Positions 30,322 to 41,789 of a stretch of DNA of 64,000 bases are shown one piece after another (position 1 is the first letter of the stretch; every line of letters begins with the position of its first letter). The notes under the pieces were generated by a model that searched no databases, was not told where the DNA came from, and was given only the letters and a program-made list of their open reading frames with translations. The translations under genes were made by a program, and so were the position numbers. This DNA comes from Neofusicoccum parvum (lineage: Eukaryota; Ascomycota; Dothideomycetes; Botryosphaeriales; Botryosphaeriaceae): NCBI GenBank assembly GCA_020912385.1, contig CP087223.1:124001-188000 (forward strand), written 5' to 3'.

Positions 30322-31113
30322 ATGCAATCGACATCTTGGTCTGGCAGCTGGTCTGGCAGCTTGCGTGGCCTGCCTCTCATCTCCACCGGTGTCTCTGGTC
30401 TTGTCTTCGCCGTCTCTGATGAAGCTGTGGTGAAAGCCCCTCGCTCTTCAACTCAACCCGCATGGGACCCTCAGGCAGCGCTGGACAAAGAACGTGCCAT
30501 CTACGGGAGATTAGGCTCCCACCCACACATCACCAGAGTGCTCTCTATTCAGAACAACCTTCTTGTCCTGGAACGCCACCAATACCCGCTTCGTCGCCGG
30601 CTCTGGGAACTGCGCGATGCCGGCCAGCTACCCTCACCCGGAGATGTTGTACGTTGGGCTCTTCAGATATCGCAAGCTCTGCAGCATGTACACTCTCACA
30701 ATGTGCGGCAGGTCGACATTGGCCCACACAACGTCCTGCTGGATCGTAACGAGAACGCCCAGCTCGCCGACTTTGCCGGTTCGTCAATCGATGGATCCGA
30801 ACCTCTAGTATACGCGAGCGAGCACGCCGAACACCCAGACATCCCGGTGGCAACATTGCAGTCTGAGGTTTTTGCCCTGGGTTCCACCCTTTACGAGATT
30901 GAGACAACCCACCAACCGTACCATGACCGCACATCGAAAGAGATCGAGCAACTTTTCCGGGCGAAAAGTTTCCCGGATACCAGCTCTCTATTGCTTGGGC
31001 CAGTGACAAAGAAATGCTGGAATGTTGAATATCAGTCCGTCAGCGAAGTAGTCGACGATCTTGAGAGAATTCAGGGAGAACTAAACGGAAAAAATAAAGC
31101 TAAGAGCTTTTAA
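30322..31113 (+). CDS. Protein kinase-like protein
   Basis: 263 residues from ATG 30322; the ORF is open upstream, but kinase similarity starts just after this Met. VFAVSDEAVVKAP is the Lys strand, and a conserved ERAIYGRLGSHPHI helix follows. The catalytic loop is NVRQVDIGPHNVLLD: Asp and Asn kept, His-Arg lost. DFG is DFA (ADFAG). No APE motif; the C-lobe is short (Glu-Tyr... FALGSTLYE is the helix F part). Length and motifs fit a small ascomycete-specific kinase family. Activity uncertain. No introns. Confidence 0.7.
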   Translation: MQSTSWSGSWSGSLRGLPLISTGVSGLVFAVSDEAVVKAPRSSTQPAWDPQAALDKERAIYGRLGSHPHITRVLSIQNNLLVLERHQYPLRRRLWELRDAGQLPSPGDVVRWALQISQALQHVHSHNVRQVDIGPHNVLLDRNENAQLADFAGSSIDGSEPLVYASEHAEHPDIPVATLQSEVFALGSTLYEIETTHQPYHDRTSKEIEQLFRAKSFPDTSSLLLGPVTKKCWNVEYQSVSEVVDDLERIQGELNGKNKAKSF

Positions 31114-32906
31114 GGTACGCCCAGCAACGAGTACTTATATAAAGGCTGATTTTAGAGAAGCTACATTACTCTGGCACTGGGGGCTATACTAATCGTAGCT
31201 GTTATCATGCATTGGAAGTATAAAGTCCTAAGGTAAATAAGCAAAGCCCCTCTCCTCGAGTATAGCGTTTACATCAACTATTATCAAGGCTCATCCATTC
31301 TATAGATGCAAATAACTCTCTCGGAATGATCCTACAAGGAATATCTAACGTTCACGAGTTAGGGAAGCATGTAGAGCAGCAAATTGATTAAAAATATTTG
31401 AGTTATTCCGTCCATGCCGTCGCAACTGACTTCAACCAAGTTGCGCAGGTCTCCGCAATAGAGAGACAACGGCAACGCTACAAGTTCAAGCCGGATCTCT
31501 AACAGTCAAAGAAAATTTCAGAATCAGCGTTGATCACGTCAAGAGGAGAAGTCCCATCTACATGATGCCTTGTCTCTCGGCACGTGCGAAGGTGTTGTAA
31601 CATCCGTAGGGTGACCACTACGTCCTGTTCTGTGCACGTCGGTCAGCCGCACTGTAATAATGGCCTGTGTACAATGCCGGGCCGTGCTTCATCGGGGGTG
31701 GCGTGTAGCGCACCTGGAGCCACGCTTCACTTGCCGCGCCGGATCTATCGGTCCTCACACCCGGGTATATAGGGCACTTGGCGCTCGGACAGATCCCACG
31801 AGGTCGGCTCTATCTGTTTTTGCTTCCTCCCTTTGGTAATCGGCGGCGCGGGAGAGCCCTGCAATGCACCAATCGTCGGGTGTGGGGGCGGCGGTGGGGG
31901 CGAGACAGTCCCGCAGTACCAGGCCTCGGCGTCGGGGTACCAAGACACCGGGCACGTCACGGCAGCCTCGCCAGCGCGCCGTCCTACCCCGCCAAACACA
32001 CCTGCGTCAAATCTTCATCCATCGTCGTGGTCGGTGCGACACCCTGGCCCATGGCTGACGCCGCACTGGAGGAACGCTACCTGGCGAAGCAAGGCCTCGG
32101 ACCCGATGCGACAGCCATTTTATCCGCCGTGGCGAAAAGGCTGGGGGAGGAGGTGGCGGGATGAGGGCGCCGGGGAATACAGATCGGCAGAGCGGGACGA
32201 CGCGGTGGTGCAGCAGATACTCAAGCTCAGGCAATTCAACCAAATAAGCGACAGCTCAATGCGGAGAGGAAAGACAAAAGCTAAGATGTGTTAGGTCTTC
32301 GAAGGGAAAGAGCTCGGCCTCGTCCAATTCAGTAGGTCCAACGCGCAATGTGTGACTAGAAGGCTTATCTACATCATTCCACTCAAAATCGAATCCGGCA
32401 TATGCTCCATATCGACAATTGCGTTGGACCATGGCTTGGTCCGAGCGTCTGACGAAACCGTCCAGCTCGGAGTTGGGGATATTGTTTACATTGCGAAGAG
32501 TGTGCTAATCGCCTCGCCGCTGGACGCTCTTTTATTAAGATAGTGATCAAGGGGCAATAGTACCTTCTACTATAAAACAGTTCATCACTACGTAAGGCCC
32601 ATGTAATATTGGAATCAGGATAGGATATTTTGCGTGGCAATATTTGAACTTAGCACTACAAAGACTACTTTTACATTCCATCACCGGCAAATGCACGTAA
32701 GCCCTGATCGGAGGTGGCCTTGAGATTTGTCGTGTCCGCGCCCTGGGGGCTTGTCTATTTATTTGCCAGTCTTCGTTGGCCCAAAAAACCCCGGTCGAAG
32801 CTCGCTCTCGTGGTTCTTTTCAGACATACAGTCCGGCCTGTCTCCAAACCGGTAACTGGCACTTGCCTAGTGCTGTGGTTTTGGCCTTGATGAAAGACAC
32901 GCCTGC
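31114..32906. other. Mostly non-coding; one small coding-like relic
   Basis: 31114-31500 is AT-rich. Around 32050-32293 (+) two frames together give a helical peptide (MADAALEERYLAKQGLGP, then ERDDAVVQQILKLRQFNQ) separated by a frameshift near 32160; no family. Otherwise nothing supported. Confidence 0.4.
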
Positions 32907-33360
32907 TGTTACGGCGCAGCCTTCACAGGGTCAGAAAAGTAGGGAAGAAGGATAAGCGGGGCATGAACAGACGCTGCGGAAGATTCCTCCAGGCAGTCGA
33001 GGATCACGTGACGCCCCACCAGTTCACCAGTTCATAAGGGCTTGGCAGAATGAACTGCTGAACTCCAGTTCAGACGGTTCAGAACACCCCACAGCATGAA
33101 CTCCATGAACTATAGATTGTATAGAACTCTCCTACGTATATAAACCACGCTCCTTAGTATAGCTTTAACCTTCGTGGTCAACTTCGATAATCAATCTACA
33201 CCATTGATTAGTAACACGGCCTTCGCACGCAGTGCTCAGTCACGTGTATTCGTCCATACTGGTTCTCACTCCCTCTCTTGTACCCACTCAAGGTAAACCC
33301 TACACGGCTTACCACCCTCTTTGGTGTTTGGATCCTTAGAGGCAGAGGCCCGCCGTTACA
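32907..33360 (+). mobile_element. Candidate solo LTR (~454 bp, copia-like)
   Basis: Starts TGTTACGGCG and ends CGCCGTTACA, a near-perfect 10-bp terminal inverted pair (12 bp if GC...GC is added). It contains GTATATAAACC, a good TATA box, about 230 bp in, and several GTTCA repeats. Flanks CCTGC and GCTAA do not match, so no target duplication supports it. No internal region follows. Confidence 0.5.
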
Positions 33361-33446
33361 GCTAAACCTTGTAAAGGAATGTGAAGTGCAAGGAGACCCA
33401 GTCAGTGTCTTGCTTGGGGAGACAAGGAAACAAGGAAAACGTTCAG

Positions 33447-33798
33447 CACAGCCGTAAGAAATTCATGAGACGTCAATGAGGAAGGGCAGGAGAAACTGTG
33501 TGCTAATGCCGGGGGAGTAACAACCATCCAACAGGCATCCACAACGTCGATTCCCAAGGCCCAACACTGCCGAAAGAAATTCATAAGACATCAATAAGAG
33601 ATGGGCAGGAGAAGCCGTGTGCTCACGCCGGGGGAGCACCAACCATCGAACAGGCATCCCCAACGTCGATTGAAAAGGAAAAAAACTGCCGTAAGAAAAT
33701 CCATAAGACGTCAATAAAGGACGGACAGGAGAAACTGGGTGCTCATGCAGGGGGAGTAAAAACCAACCAACAGGCATCCACAACCTTGATTCCCTTGT
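33447..33798. repeat. Three tandem ~119-bp units
   Basis: Units begin at 33447, 33565 and 33684. Each contains GCCG.AAGAAA, CATAAGACGTCAATA, GGGCAGGAGAA, GCCGGGGGAGTA and CAACAGGCATCCACAACGTCGATT with small changes. Minus-strand ORFs change frame between units, so it is not coding. Immediately downstream of the gene at 33866-34550. Confidence 0.85.
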
Positions 33799-33865
33799 CC
33801 ATCCGCAGGCGCCCTTTCCGACTCAGCCTGAGCGGTAAGCATGGCCACGGTCGTCCTCACTCGAC

Positions 33866-34550
33866 TCAAAACGAGACGTAAGCACCATCCCCATCCTCCT
33901 CCTGGCTGCTCGACCTATTGTCGGCATCGGAGCCTTCGAAAACGCTGGCCTGGCGGCTGTGCTCCGGAATGCGGCGCATGACCTCGCCGTGAAGCTGCTC
34001 GACGGTGTAATAGGCCAAGTACTTGACGGAGGGCGGGTGGTTGCTCGAGAAGGCAGAGGACTTGGAGCTGGACTTGGAGCGGACAGAGGAGCGGACCGAG
34101 GAGCGCGAGGCCTGGGGAGCCGGCGAGGAGAAAGACACGCTGCGAGCGTTGTTCTGGCGAGAAGGGCCGGCCGGCTGGTGGTACTGGCAGTAGTTGGTGT
34201 TGGCGATGGCCAGGCGGTGGCAGTCCGTGCCCCTCGAAGTACGGCCACTGCACAATTTCTTGGAGCGATTCGGCAGGTCGTTTGCAGGAACGCCCTTGCC
34301 CTTGCGGCTTTTGCTGACACGAGCCGGGTGGTGCACTTCGGGCGCCGGGGTGGCGGGCTTGGCCGGGCGCGAGCTGCTGGGCTGTGACGAGGCTTCGGGA
34401 GCTGGAGCAGTCAGAATGGTTGTCTCTTGCAGGTGCAGACACATACGCACCTTGGGTGATATGCGTGCTGCAGAACTTTTCGTTTCTCATCGCAGTCCTG
34501 CGGCAGCGCTCTTTTTGCTTAGTGGTTCCGTCGCACTGGTTGAAAGTCAT
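33866..34550 (-). CDS. Protein with two C-x9-C-x10-C-x2-H motifs
   Basis: Exons 34550-34451 and 34401-33866 (intron GTGCGT...CTGAC...CCAG, 49 nt); 211 residues. Motif 1: Cys6, then GTTKQKER, Cys, NEKF Cys-Ser-Thr-His. Motif 2 after a Ser/Pro-rich linker: LCSGRTSRGTDC, then NTNYCQYH. Both are C-x9-C-x10-C-x2-H, a likely small zinc-binding unit of the DUF5763 sort (G-T-T-x-K-G-x-x-C pattern). The rest is Ser-rich, with a C-terminal helix YYTVEQLHGEVMRRI and an acidic end. Function unknown. First of four genes with this motif within 12 kb. Confidence 0.65.
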
Positions 34551-35577
34551 GTTGGGTGGACTGAGTCAAGTAGATGTGGAAGGGGAAGGTGGTGTTGGAG
34601 ATGAAAAGGCAAAGGTTGCTCGGACGGGGAGCTGGTCTTTTATGGACGCCGACAACGAAACGGCTCCAGCTGAAGCGACGCCGATTTGCAAACGGGGAGT
34701 GCTGGAACAAGCTAGCGTAGTCGTTGCACGCTTCGACCCTCTTCTTCAGAGGCGCTCGCCTCTGGCAGCCAGCACCGTCTGCATTGCTATTTGTGCGTCT
34801 GCTTGGTGGTGCTACGTTGATTTGGTAGTTCTGTTTCTTTGGCAGTCGTGCATTTGCGGGATTGCGTCGGCTTGGCAATGTAGATATGGCCTGCCTTCCG
34901 CGGGACCAGTCACATGAATCACCACGCAATCTCTCAACCATCAAAGCTATTGACGGAGCTCTCCCTGAGGAGAGCAGCGAACGTGGGGGTGTCGCCTGCT
35001 GCTCAATCCACTGCTTGCTGCCTGTTCTCTCCTGCTTGACTGGTGGCTCTTCTCGGCTGCCTTGGCAGGCCAGCCACATTCTCACACCCAGCTCCGCTTC
35101 AGAGACAATGCAATCTCTGGCAGCACTGTTTCTTCACGTAAGCCTGACTCCGAATTCAAGCGGGCGATGGCACGTCCTGCCGCTGCTCCCTCTGCGCCCG
35201 CACCCACTCACCCAAGTCAAGTTCACGCAACGGCATGTCTTTCAGTGCACGGCAACGGAATGGGTCAAGCAATGCGATTTGTGTCTTTGCTAACGCGTAG
35301 CCAGCTTTGCTGGGTTTGCTGTGCGGTGCCACCATGGCATCAACCGCCGTCCACAAGACCGAAGAAACCACCCGTCCAAACCACCCACCAAACCACAACC
35401 TCCTCCAACCTTCTCGCGCGCGCACCTGCCGTCCACCGCGCAACCCTGCATATCATGTCAACCCCAGCCAAGACCTTGGACGGAACGTCGGAGTTGTTCT
35501 GGGCGGCCGCTTGTGCGTCGTCGAGTCCCGGGTTGGCCGTGTGGGTCTGCGGACGCCGCCGGAGAGGAGCGGGATGG
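34551..35577. other. No supported gene
   Basis: Several overlapping ORFs on both strands, none with a domain. Upstream region of the gene at 33866-34550 and downstream of the one ending near 35578. Confidence 0.4.
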
Positions 35578-36117
35578 CTACTGGCTCCGGGATTGATCAT
35601 GGTGGTCCACGCAGTAGGCGCCCTGCTGGCGGCGCTAGCATTGCTGGCCGGACCTGGTCATGCCCAGGCAGCGCTGGCAGCCTGGGGAACTGCTGGTCGG
35701 CGCGGGTGTGGCTGCTGGAGGGGGCGCGGGCGTGGCTGCTGGAGGGCGGGGGTTGGCAAAGAGGATGTACGCCACCACGAGGGAGATGAGGCAGATGCAG
35801 AAGAAGTTGTACATCATGCTGATGAAGATGGGGAGGAAGAGCTTTTCTGCGTGGGAGTGAGGACGATAAAACCCGGGAAGAGCTTCTCTGCGTGGGAGTG
35901 CGGTTGATAAAACCTGGGAGCCGGATGAGGGGATGCGAATGGGCAGGAAGAAAAGTTGGCGCCGCCGTCTGTTAAGTACTTGGTTCCCTTCCATGAGTTT
36001 CATCGCCTCTTTGGAGTTGTCTTTGTCACCGGCTGTCTTGTCGCTGTCGCTCATTCCAAGCACGGACAAGGCAAGAGAGACATCTTTTTTTTTTTCGGTT
36101 TCGTTTTGTGCAGACAT
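35578..36117 (-). pseudogene. Single-TM protein with a C-C-C-H motif cut by TAG
   Basis: From ATG 36117 (MSAQNETEKKK) a charged N-terminus leads to a membrane segment (MMYNFFCICLISLVVAYILF). A Pro/Ala repeat follows (PPAATPAP twice), then the Cys motif RCLGMTRSGQQC. A TAG at 35635-35637 comes directly after the second Cys; the same frame continues RRQQGAYCVDHH, which supplies the missing Cys and His, and ends at 35578. So the stop removes half of the motif. CAG-to-TAG would explain it. A 43-bp tandem duplication lies in the middle (35841-35915) and may reflect an unrecognised intron. Confidence 0.5.
35841..35915. repeat. 43-bp tandem duplication
   Basis: GGAAGAGCTT.TCTGCGTGGGAGTG then GATAAAACC.GGGA, two copies in a row, inside the coding part of the single-TM gene on the minus strand. 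Confidence 0.75.
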
Positions 36118-36426
36118 TGGGTTATGGGAGAGAAGGGGACAGAAAAAGGGAGAGGGAGCGAGAGCGTACGCCAATTCAACATTCCCGGGTACCGTCCGTA
36201 TCCAAATGTACGGCCTCTCTTCCCTTCAACCAGAAAACAGGAGCGCGTTGCTGTCCAGGCACAGCGCAAACAGAGCTGTTGATTATGTCGTGGCCGGCCG
36301 CGCTTCCAACGGGTTGGGTCAGGCATGTTCCCGATGGATCACATTTACCAAATCTCTCTCCAGCCGTTGCCTCTCCCGCTCCCGCCACTGCGATTGTCGC
36401 TCCGCGCGCCGAGCCGGGCATCCACC

Positions 36427-37404
36427 ATGTCTCTCGAGATCACCGCCGTCCCGGAGGCCCCGCGCAAGCCCCGTCCCTACGAGCGCCGCGCGCTGGTGTG
36501 CAAGGGCACCAGCAGCAAACGCAAAGATGACTGCAAGCAGCCCGTCTGGTCGAAGCGCCCAGAGTCCCGCCTGTGCTGGTACCACAACACGCATCAATCA
36601 GGCACAGCCTCCACCGGCCGCGGCTCCAGGCCTGGACAGCTGGGACGTGCTGCGAGGCCCAGCAGGGCCAGGGTTCGCGTTGGTTTGAACAATCAGCCAT
36701 GTAACATACCCCAGAGCTCCAGCAACACCCAAGATCAAACGAACGAGCAGCAGGCTGACATCTCATGTGCTCTTCCAGCAACCGCGCCCCCCAATCCGCT
36801 CCAATTCCCCGGCCTCAATCTGGTCAGCCAGTGGAACGCGGCCCAGAACTCCGGCAACATCCAAGGTCAAACGAACCGGCAGCAGCCCAGCATCTCATAT
36901 GCTCCTCCAGCTTCTGCGCCGCCTCCCAACCCGCTCCAGTTCCCCGGCCTCAATCTGGTCAGCCAGTGGAATATGGGCCAGAGCTCCAGCAACATCCAAG
37001 GTCAAACGAACCAGCAGCAGGCTGGCATCCCACGTGGTCTCCCAGCAATCGCGCCTCCCAATCCATGCCGGCTTTCCGAGTTCCACTTTGACGAAGGACG
37101 GCTGTGGGACATGCCCGAGAGCTCCGGCAACGCTGAAGATAAAAAGCGCAAGCATCCAGCAACCCCACGTGCTTCGTCCGCAGGTGTCTCCGCCGCCACG
37201 ATCAACAATACCACCGCTATCTTGGCCGCCATCGCCTTTACCCTCAAATACGAAGCGACGCCTCTGCACACGGGCAGGAAGCGCAAGAACACCGGTGGCG
37301 GCGACGGCGACGGCGACGGCGACAGCGACGACAGCGGCAACGACAACGACAGCAACTCGCCAGCGGCCATGGCACTGATTCGGAAGAAGCACAAGGCGGA
37401 GGAA

Positions 37405-37437
<33 letters not shown>

Positions 37438-38049
37438 GCGCTGGTGGATCCCGGCACCATCTTCCAGGTCAACACGGCCGCCTCAGGCCCGAGAGCCACC
37501 GCCGCCTCTTCGTCGGCCACCGCGCCGCCCAAGCTCGGCCCGGCCTTCCAAGCGCCATCGCCTCTAGCGTTACCGCCATTCCAGGCCGGTCGGGGTGAAG
37601 GCGAAGACCGTCAGGAGCAGGAGCACAACGATTTGGGGTACGACTTTTGGCGTCGTGGTGGTGACATCTTTGAGGACGGCGTTGATGACAACCACAAGGG
37701 CGGCGATGGTGACAATCCCGAGGGCGATGGTGACAACCTCGAGGGAGGCGTTGGTGACAGCCACGGCGACAACGCAGGCAACCCCAGCTCCAGCATCCAG
37801 GCCAGCCACGGCGACAACTCAGGCAGCTTCGGCTCCAGCTCCAGCGTCCAGGCCAGTCACGGCGACATCTTCGACGGCTCCAGCTACAGCCTCGACAGCA
37901 TCGACATCGACACCCTCGACACCCTCGACAACCTCGGCGTCGAATGGGGCGGCGGCCGCGCGCGCGACGAGCTCAACGAAATCAGTCTCAGGCTCGGCCT
38001 CTCGCCGCTGCCCTCCCGCCCCGCCTCTCCCCTTCCGGAGCATTACTGA
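36427..38049 (+). CDS. Repeat-rich protein with an N-terminal C-C-C-H motif
   Basis: 540 residues from ATG 36427 (MSLEITAVPEAP); the frame is open 34 codons upstream, but this Met has better context. N-terminus: LVCKGTSSKRKDDC, then RPESRLCWYH, a C-x10-C-x13-C-x2-H motif like those at 34.5 and 45.8 kb. Then three imperfect ~45-residue Gln/Pro repeats (NIQGQTN..QQ and PNPLQFPGLNLVSQWN), a basic KKRKH stretch, a Gly-Asp run, ten or more Ala from (GCG)n, acidic GDN repeats, and a C-terminal helix RARDELNEISLRLGL. Mostly disordered; possible nuclear protein. Divergent to the gene at 36117. Confidence 0.6.
36700..37110 (+). repeat. Three in-frame ~140-bp repeats within the 36427 gene
   Basis: Each unit has AGCTCC.GCAACA, CAAGGTCAAACGAACC and CCAATCCGCTCCA-like segments. 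They keep the reading frame, so expansion happened under coding constraint. Confidence 0.7.
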
Positions 38050-39113
38050 CGGCGCCGCTGTTGTGCCATTTGTGTGGAGATTGCATACCTTGTTTCTTTT
38101 GTTCGCCGCGGGCTCGGCGATGGACGGACGGTCGGACGGACGGTCGATCGGACGGAGGAAGGATTTTTGGCGTCGCGTGGTATGGCTGGCTTGACTGAAC
38201 GACGGTGATGAATTTTGCTCTTATCTCTCTCTCTTTCTTTCTTCCCTTTGTACTCAGCTAGCACATCAGACAATGGAATGTCTTACTGTCCGCTCATCAC
38301 GGCCATGCGTCTTCAGCGGCGGGTGCGCGACGTCGTTGGGGCTGATGGCCGGCGCCGTGCTTGTGGTGGTGGTGGGTGATGCGGAGCGGGGCGAAGCTGC
38401 TCGACGAGGGTGAAGTAGGTGGGGTTGGGGCGAGGGTGGCGGGCGGGTTGTACCCCCGAGCGCCACCAGCCCGCCGTCACGCGCGCGCCGTTTCATCCAT
38501 TTTCGGGCGTGTCCAGGTAGGTACACGTGCAGGTGGGACAGCGGTGGCTCTCGCGCTCGGACCGCGGCCGGCCAGCGCCTGGCGGGTGTGGCGCCGCACG
38601 TCGTTATGAACATCGGTCGGCTACCCGAATCGGCGCTCATTTAAACGTAGTCAACAATTGCACCTCAAAATAACTGGTCAACTGCTTCCCCACGCGGCAT
38701 CCTCTGGGCCTCATCGTGTCGGCGAGCTGAACATGCTTTGATTTACTACCAGGCGTGCCGCCCCAATCAGTATCATCCAGCGGTGATTGGCGGGGTTCGG
38801 TCATGAAGGTCACAATCGAGACACGAGGCGGAGATCCGACACAACGCAAGCCAACGTCAGAAGCAGCGGGGAAATGCGGGTGGATGGAGCCGCAGTGATC
38901 ATCGGCGGCCGCACTACGTATACAGGCCTTCTACAGCTCAAAGCACTTGGCTACTCTCTTCATCTCACGGCAGGAAGTCACCGCGCCAGGGCGACGGTGT
39001 GGCGCCATCTCTCAATCCGGCTTGGACGCGCATTGAGGCCACAGCAGAAGGGACATAACGGGCCGGCACAGCAGTCATGTACACAAGCACAGTCACAGAG
39101 GACAAGCAGCAGC
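38050..39113. other. No supported gene
   Basis: 3' flank with GGACGGTCGGACGGACGG short repeats at about 38120; then GC-rich ORFs on both strands without a domain. Confidence 0.4.
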
Positions 39114-40338
39114 TTACAGCAGGAGAGGAAAGTGCACGGTGCAAAACGGGTCAGCGTGCGGAGACGGGCACGCATGGGCCCTACAGTCTGCGCAGACCGG
39201 AGTTGGGGGATCCGGAGAAGATCCTGGTTTCCCAAGGCTCGGCCGCCTACGGCAGTCCAGCCACCATTCGACATGTGTTTGCAAAGACTCCAACACGCGG
39301 GGCAGCAGCGCATCAATCAGGCCCTCGCGGAACCATTCCATCTTGGCAGGTCTGTTTGCCAATTCTGCCTCGACGGCAGCGAGCCGTTTCTCAGTGGTGT
39401 TGGCCCCATCAATATTTTTGGCGGTCACTGACCTGTCTTCCGCTGCCTGCTCCTCGAGCGCAGAGTCTTCTCTCAACGGTATCGAAGCGGTCAAGAACGG
39501 AACCGTCTTCGATCGGACTGCCTGGCGCAGTGGGATGGTTCAGAATCTCGTGCCTGAGCTGGTCGGCAACGGCGGGGAGCTGTTCGATTTCAGAGGAAGA
39601 AGAGGTAAGGATGGCAACAGCCGCCTTCTTTGGCAAAGAAGCTACCGAGTTCTTACGGGGTGCGCGTCCTACCCTGATTAGTGGTGACTTAAAAGGCTTG
39701 GTCTTGGGGAATTACCAACTCTTCCTACGGCTGGAGGCACTGGGCAAGGCATGCGACAGTTTTGGGGGTTCACGCTGGATCTGATCATGTGCTGGAGGCT
39801 CTACGTCAACAGGCACCGCAAGATCGTCGGCCTCCCAAGGAGCCTGAGCCCTGGCTTCAGGATTGCGCGACGAGGAGAATGTGAATGTGAATAGACGGTC
39901 GCCAACATCCTTACCACCACTGCCTTGATAGAGACATTCCAGGCCGTAATCTGTGGTACTGGGTAACAAACCTGCATTTGGAACCTGAGCGTAGAAGGAA
40001 GACAGTAGGTCCATCCGAAGGCTGTCCCTGTTAGCAAAGACGACGAGGCTATGTGCGCTTACCATTAACTTGAGGCACGCCAGCAGGTCGTCGTTAGCTC
40101 TATGCCTGGAACGTAGGCGAGACGCGCGCGCCGGGCCCACGACAGTCGGCGGGTTCTGAAGGTGGAATTCCAGTATATTGGTCCGTTGCGCAGGGCCCAT
40201 GACGATAGGTGACTGCCACACGAACTCGGGGATTGTGAGGGTTCGGAGTTCGTGCTGAGATGACTCGTCGTGCCAACTTAGGGCGTCCTGGGTCTCGTTC
40301 GCAACATGGCGTTGGGGCACGGTCGAATCAGAGTCCAT
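39114..40338 (-). pseudogene. Hypothetical protein of the duplicated-leader family (copy B), with frame breaks
   Basis: From ATG 40338 (MDSDSTVPQ) the frame is open to 39712: FVWQSPIVMGPAQ, NILEFHLQNPPTVVG, then FAQVPNAGLLP-type sequence. An optional small intron (GTAAGC...AACAG near 40065) changes the frame. Further left, 39636-39410 and 39494-39114 give a coiled-coil-like C-terminus (RLAAVEAELANRPAKMEW) in two frames joined by a frameshift near 39490. I recognise no domain. The upstream 540 bp match those of the gene at 7646, its paralogue. Confidence 0.45.
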
Positions 40339-40880
40339 GGATGCCTGTAAAGACGTGAGAAAGCTGGTCAGCCTGCATAATGAATGGAAAGAGGACGATA
40401 AAATTGCTGGCCCGAAACGCGAGATCAATCTCACCCGCCCAGGCTTTTGGGTGTTGACGTCCGAGCAGCCTTGACTCGATGTGCGCAAGCATGTAGCAGG
40501 GTGCGAGGATAGAAGATCTGGCAGTGACCAACGGGAGCGAACGGTCCCAACAGCTGCCAGAAGCGGCTGCTCTTTGTCTCTCAATGCGGTTGTTGTTGAT
40601 GCGATGCATGTTCCAGCAAGACCAACAAGACAATTCGCACTGGATAGAAGATACGGCAACTCGTTCCGCTACCGGAGGTACCCCATACAGACCCCCGGTT
40701 TTACCCAGGTGCGCGAAGCATGGCCTGTTCTCGGTCTCTCCCGCGGCTCCGCCAGCACGCTTGGACAAAGAGCCACCCACCACTCCACCCGACCGGGCTT
40801 TGCGAGCAGCCTTGGCTCTTTGTTGTAATTGTAGATGTGTACCGGATAGCTTGGGGCGCATGAGGTTGCGGTGAAGGATG
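40339..40880 (-). promoter_or_regulatory. Duplicated leader/promoter block, copy B
   Basis: Matches 7647-8215 in the same orientation relative to the gene. Contains the same internal AAGGCTGCTC...GGGCGGGTG repeat at its two ends and ends with TCTCACGTCTTTACAG just before the ATG, a good 3' splice site. A spliced 5' leader is therefore possible. Confidence 0.6.
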
Positions 40881-40938
40881 GGACACGGACGGCGGTGTGG
40901 TGGAGTCCGCGTGCAGTTGTTTTGTGCATGGCGATCGC

Positions 40939-40967
40939 GGTGGTGGTGGTGGTGGTGGTGGTGGTCG
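40939..40967. repeat. (GGT)n microsatellite
   Basis: About nine GGT units in a row, on the upstream side of leader copy B. Confidence 0.9.
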
Positions 40968-41326
40968 CGGTCGCGGTTAAAGGATGCAGGCCCTCGAAAC
41001 GCGTAAAGGGAGGACGCACTGAGGTCAAGGCTTCAACGTGACTACTGCGAAAGATGAGGGCCACAGTTGGTAGCAAAGATAGACATGACGTGGAGGTGGT
41101 GTCGAGGTGAGGCGGCGAGGCGAGAGCAAATCGAGCGTGGTCAACGCACGGATTAACATGACCCCCGTCATCGCTCGCCTCATCAAAATTGTGCCGCTTA
41201 AATTGCTGCTACCGCCTCTTCTACCGCTTCCCGGGTTGGGGCTGCTTAGGCGAATCTTTGTCGACGAGTGTTATCTAAGTTCACGGTAGGCGACTGGCGG
41301 CTGAAGCGTGCGAAGCTAAAGGATCT

Positions 41327-41680
41327 AGGGCTCTGAATTGATAAGCACAGACAAGCCAAGCGGGTCTCAAAAGCCGCTTGCCGAGAAGAGGCATCAATAG
41401 GCGATCGGTTGATCAAGCTGACTTTTCAGGCTCGCTTGGTTCACGATGCTTAGCACGGTGTTGAGATCTTAGTTACCTGATGAGGCTTAGCGTGGCAAAA
41501 ATCGCGGCTTAGCCAGCGAGTCTCGCCCACCGCCGAATGTCGTGATACTTGGCGTGGTGTTGAGTTTTTTACCCGATCGGGTTTAACGCGCGAATCTGGC
41601 CCGCCGTCGCAGCTGCCGTCGCCGCCGGACCTCGCGATGCTTGGCATAGTGTTGAGTCGCCGCCGCCGCCGCCAAACCTC
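41327..41680. mobile_element. MITE-like element 2, left end only
   Basis: Begins AGGGCTCTGAATTGATAAGC, as the TIR of element 1, and has the AAGCGGG/AAGCCGCTTG subterminal repeats. A block CG.GAT.CTTGGC..GTGTTGAG is repeated three times at roughly 90-100-bp spacing (about 41448, 41548, 41631) and also occurs inside element 3. I found no matching right end. Confidence 0.5.
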
Positions 41681-41789
41681 TCACGACAACGAAAAGAATC
41701 ACACAAGGCCCCACTTGCTCGCTTGCCACCACGATCACTACGGTCACCATCTTCCACCGCAAACTCGTCTCTCAGCTCGCCATACCGCT

